This document shows positions 5,211 through 6,498 of a DNA stretch of 6,498 nt, in pieces (the first letter of the stretch is position 1; every line of letters starts with the position of its first letter). Origin of the DNA: JBDRGC01 sp043818215 (GTDB lineage Bacteria > Chloroflexota > Anaerolineae > Anaerolineales > UBA11858). Made by a program: the position numbers and the translations under genes. The notes under the pieces are model-generated. The model searched no databases, was not told where the DNA came from, and saw only the letters and a program-made list of their open reading frames with translations. The stretch is taken from NCBI GenBank assembly GCA_043818215.1, contig JBDRGC010000046.1, positions 1 to 6,498 on the forward strand. Reading direction: 5' to 3'.

Positions 5211-6284
5211 ATGAGAGATGACGAACCCTTGAACACCTGGATGCTTTTCGCCAACATGAGCAAAGAATCCGATCTTTATACGATCCATTTTGCTAAGGCG
5301 CAAGAAGCCCTGGACAAGCTGACGATTTTTTTGGATAATCCTCCTGTACGCGGTAATTTGATCTATGCCATGTTTGAAATATTGGATTGGTACTACCCGA
5401 TAGAATTGCCGCCAGATGACATAACCCGCGCGCAGGAACTTTATCGCCGCGTCTACAACAAGGGTGGAACAGGCTCTACCCGCGCGCAAGAAGGCTTGCT
5501 CGGTTTGCTGGCCTGTGCCCAGGATCCTGCTACGATCCCTTTCTGGCTGGAGATTCTGGAATACAAGCGGGCGCGGGATAGCTTCACAAAAAGACGCCGC
5601 GTGCGAGCTTTGGCAGCCTTGGCATTGCTGGCGATTGGCAAAAATGATCCCCAGTCTTATGAGACTCTCTGGCACTTGGCCCGCCATCCCAACCCGGATA
5701 TCCGAGGGCAGGCGGTGTATTATCTGGGGGAAGCCTACCAGAACCCGGAACGCCCCCTGCCCCCAGAGGCGCAAGCCAACCTCACTCAGATTGCTGCGGA
5801 AGACACTGCTTTCGAGCCGCGTTTCCAGGCTCGCTCTCTCCTGAGGGCTTACGACTTACCCATTCCTTTCGATAATCCTGGGGGCGTGTATGCTTTCAAA
5901 ACCAAGTTCAAGTGGGAAAACCGTATCTACCGCACTATCGAATTGCGTTCGGAGCAAACTCTGGATGACTTGCATTTTGCCATCCAGCGCGCCATCCATT
6001 GGGATGCCGACCATCTGTACTCGTTCTACATGAACGGCGAAAAATATGACCGTCGCTACGCTTACGCCTGTCCCTATGAAGACGATCATCCTCCCTGGAC
6101 AGACGATGCCATTATCGGTGAACTTGGGCTGGTTAAGAAACACAAATTCCTGTATTACTTCGATTACGGAGACAGCCGCGAGTTCGAAATCGAAGTGGTG
6201 GACATCCAACCGCAAGCCGATGAGGGTAAGTATCCGCGAGTGGTGGATAGCAAGGGAGAAGTACCAGCTCAGTATGGGTGGTAG
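5211..6284 (+). CDS. HEAT-like repeat protein with C-terminal PRiA4_ORF3-like domain
   Basis: A 357-residue soluble protein with two parts. Residues about 15-220 are helical, with Ala/Leu-rich paired helices such as RALAALALLAIGKND and a NPDIRGQAVYYLGEAY unit, the pattern of HEAT-type repeats. Residues about 228-357 match the plasmid pRiA4b ORF-3-like family: YAFKTKFKWENRIYRTIELR, then LDDLHFAIQRAIHWDADHLYSF, a negatively charged loop, LGLVKKHKFLYYFDYGDSREF, and the ending YPRVVDSKGEVPAQYGW. The LYYFDYGD and YP-x-V motifs are hallmarks. The family is widespread, often on mobile or defence-rich DNA, and its biochemical role is not established. It follows the helicase gene by 36 bases with its own ribosome-binding site, so it is probably in the same operon. 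No catalytic residues or membrane segments are seen. The HEAT call is from helix pattern only. Confidence 0.85.
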   Translation: MRDDEPLNTWMLFANMSKESDLYTIHFAKAQEALDKLTIFLDNPPVRGNLIYAMFEILDWYYPIELPPDDITRAQELYRRVYNKGGTGSTRAQEGLLGLLACAQDPATIPFWLEILEYKRARDSFTKRRRVRALAALALLAIGKNDPQSYETLWHLARHPNPDIRGQAVYYLGEAYQNPERPLPPEAQANLTQIAAEDTAFEPRFQARSLLRAYDLPIPFDNPGGVYAFKTKFKWENRIYRTIELRSEQTLDDLHFAIQRAIHWDADHLYSFYMNGEKYDRRYAYACPYEDDHPPWTDDAIIGELGLVKKHKFLYYFDYGDSREFEIEVVDIQPQADEGKYPRVVDSKGEVPAQYGW

Positions 6285-6324
6285 ATGAGATTATTGAGTG
6301 TTTAGAAGCTGAAACCGTGAGGCC

Positions 6325-6348
6325 CCAACAAGGATAAGTTGGTTTTTT
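6325..6348 (+). terminator. Likely Rho-independent terminator
   Basis: CCAAC (6325-6329) pairs with GTTGG (6338-6342) across an eight-base loop and is followed directly by six T (6343-6348). It lies 40 bases after the stop of the PRiA4_ORF3-like gene, where the operon should end. The stem is only five pairs, so it may be weak. Confidence 0.55.
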
Positions 6349-6363
6349 AACATATAAAAGACT

Positions 6364-6442
6364 CCGCTGAAAAAACACTAGCGGTGAAAGGCAAAGATTG
6401 GCTGGAAATTCAGCCGAATTCGCAGATAATTGCGTAATTTCG
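6364..6442. repeat. Cluster of three small hairpins in the 3' intergenic region
   Basis: CCGCT/AGCGG (6364-6368 with 6380-6384), GGCTG/CAGCC (6400-6404 with 6411-6415, six-base loop), and CGAATTCGCA with TGCGTAATTTCG (6415-6424 with 6431-6442, two bulged bases) occur in tandem. None is followed by a T-run on either strand, so they are not terminators. They could be a structured RNA or a repeat-element end. The rest of 6285-6498 shows no supportable gene. Confidence 0.4.
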
Positions 6443-6498
6443 AAAAAAAGGAAGATAAAGATGCTGATAGATTTTTAGCAATGCGGTTGGCTTGTTCC

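Noticed and set aside
6461..6498. ATG at 6461 after AAGGAAG, and ATG at 6481
   Set aside because: The first gives only five codons before a stop. The second has no ribosome-binding site and runs off the window after six codons, so no gene can be supported.

Overview
The window reads as one piece of a moderately GC-rich bacterial chromosome. It has single-copy coding genes of ordinary composition, a decayed mobile-element patch, and an unusually high load of small palindromic repeats. A filamentous or thermophilic lineage such as Chloroflexota (Anaerolineae-like) or a neighbouring phylum fits the combination of an AddA-type nuclease-helicase, degenerate group II introns, heptad-type tandem repeats and a small antitoxin. 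That placement is an inference from style, not from a marker gene.

Region by region: positions 1-484 carry no gene but look like the 5' ribozyme half (domains I-III) of a group II intron on the minus strand, whose coding part would lie before position 1. Positions about 541-833 on the plus strand are the broken C-terminal end of a group II intron-encoded protein (HNH endonuclease domain with a nonsense codon and a frameshift). They are followed to about 919 by what may be the degraded 3' end of that second intron. The two introns point in opposite directions, as if the minus-strand one inserted into the older plus-strand one. Positions 950-1101 are a foldback (inverted-repeat) element. Positions 1107-1447 on the minus strand hold a small antitoxin-like gene, with a short overlapping ORF that may be what is left of its partner toxin.

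Positions 1533-5174 encode a 1213-residue AddA/RecB-like helicase-nuclease with all superfamily 1A helicase motifs and a complete C-terminal PD-(D/E)XK nuclease. The gene is interrupted, in frame, by three palindromic elements of about 55-82 bp and by a 15-bp minisatellite that encodes LTPNS-type pentapeptides. The frame stays open through all of them. A second gene (5211-6284) follows 36 bp later. It encodes an N-terminal alpha-helical/HEAT-like region joined to a C-terminal PRiA4_ORF3-like domain, probably in the same transcript, and ends at a likely Rho-independent terminator near 6325-6348. The last 150 bases contain a cluster of small hairpins but no supportable gene.

The helicase-nuclease is the functional core: double-strand-break end processing before recombination. 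No AddB partner is in the window. The most notable signal is the repeated use of in-frame palindromic insertions as protein-coding sequence within one conserved enzyme, comparable in principle to the palindromic elements known inside Rickettsia genes.
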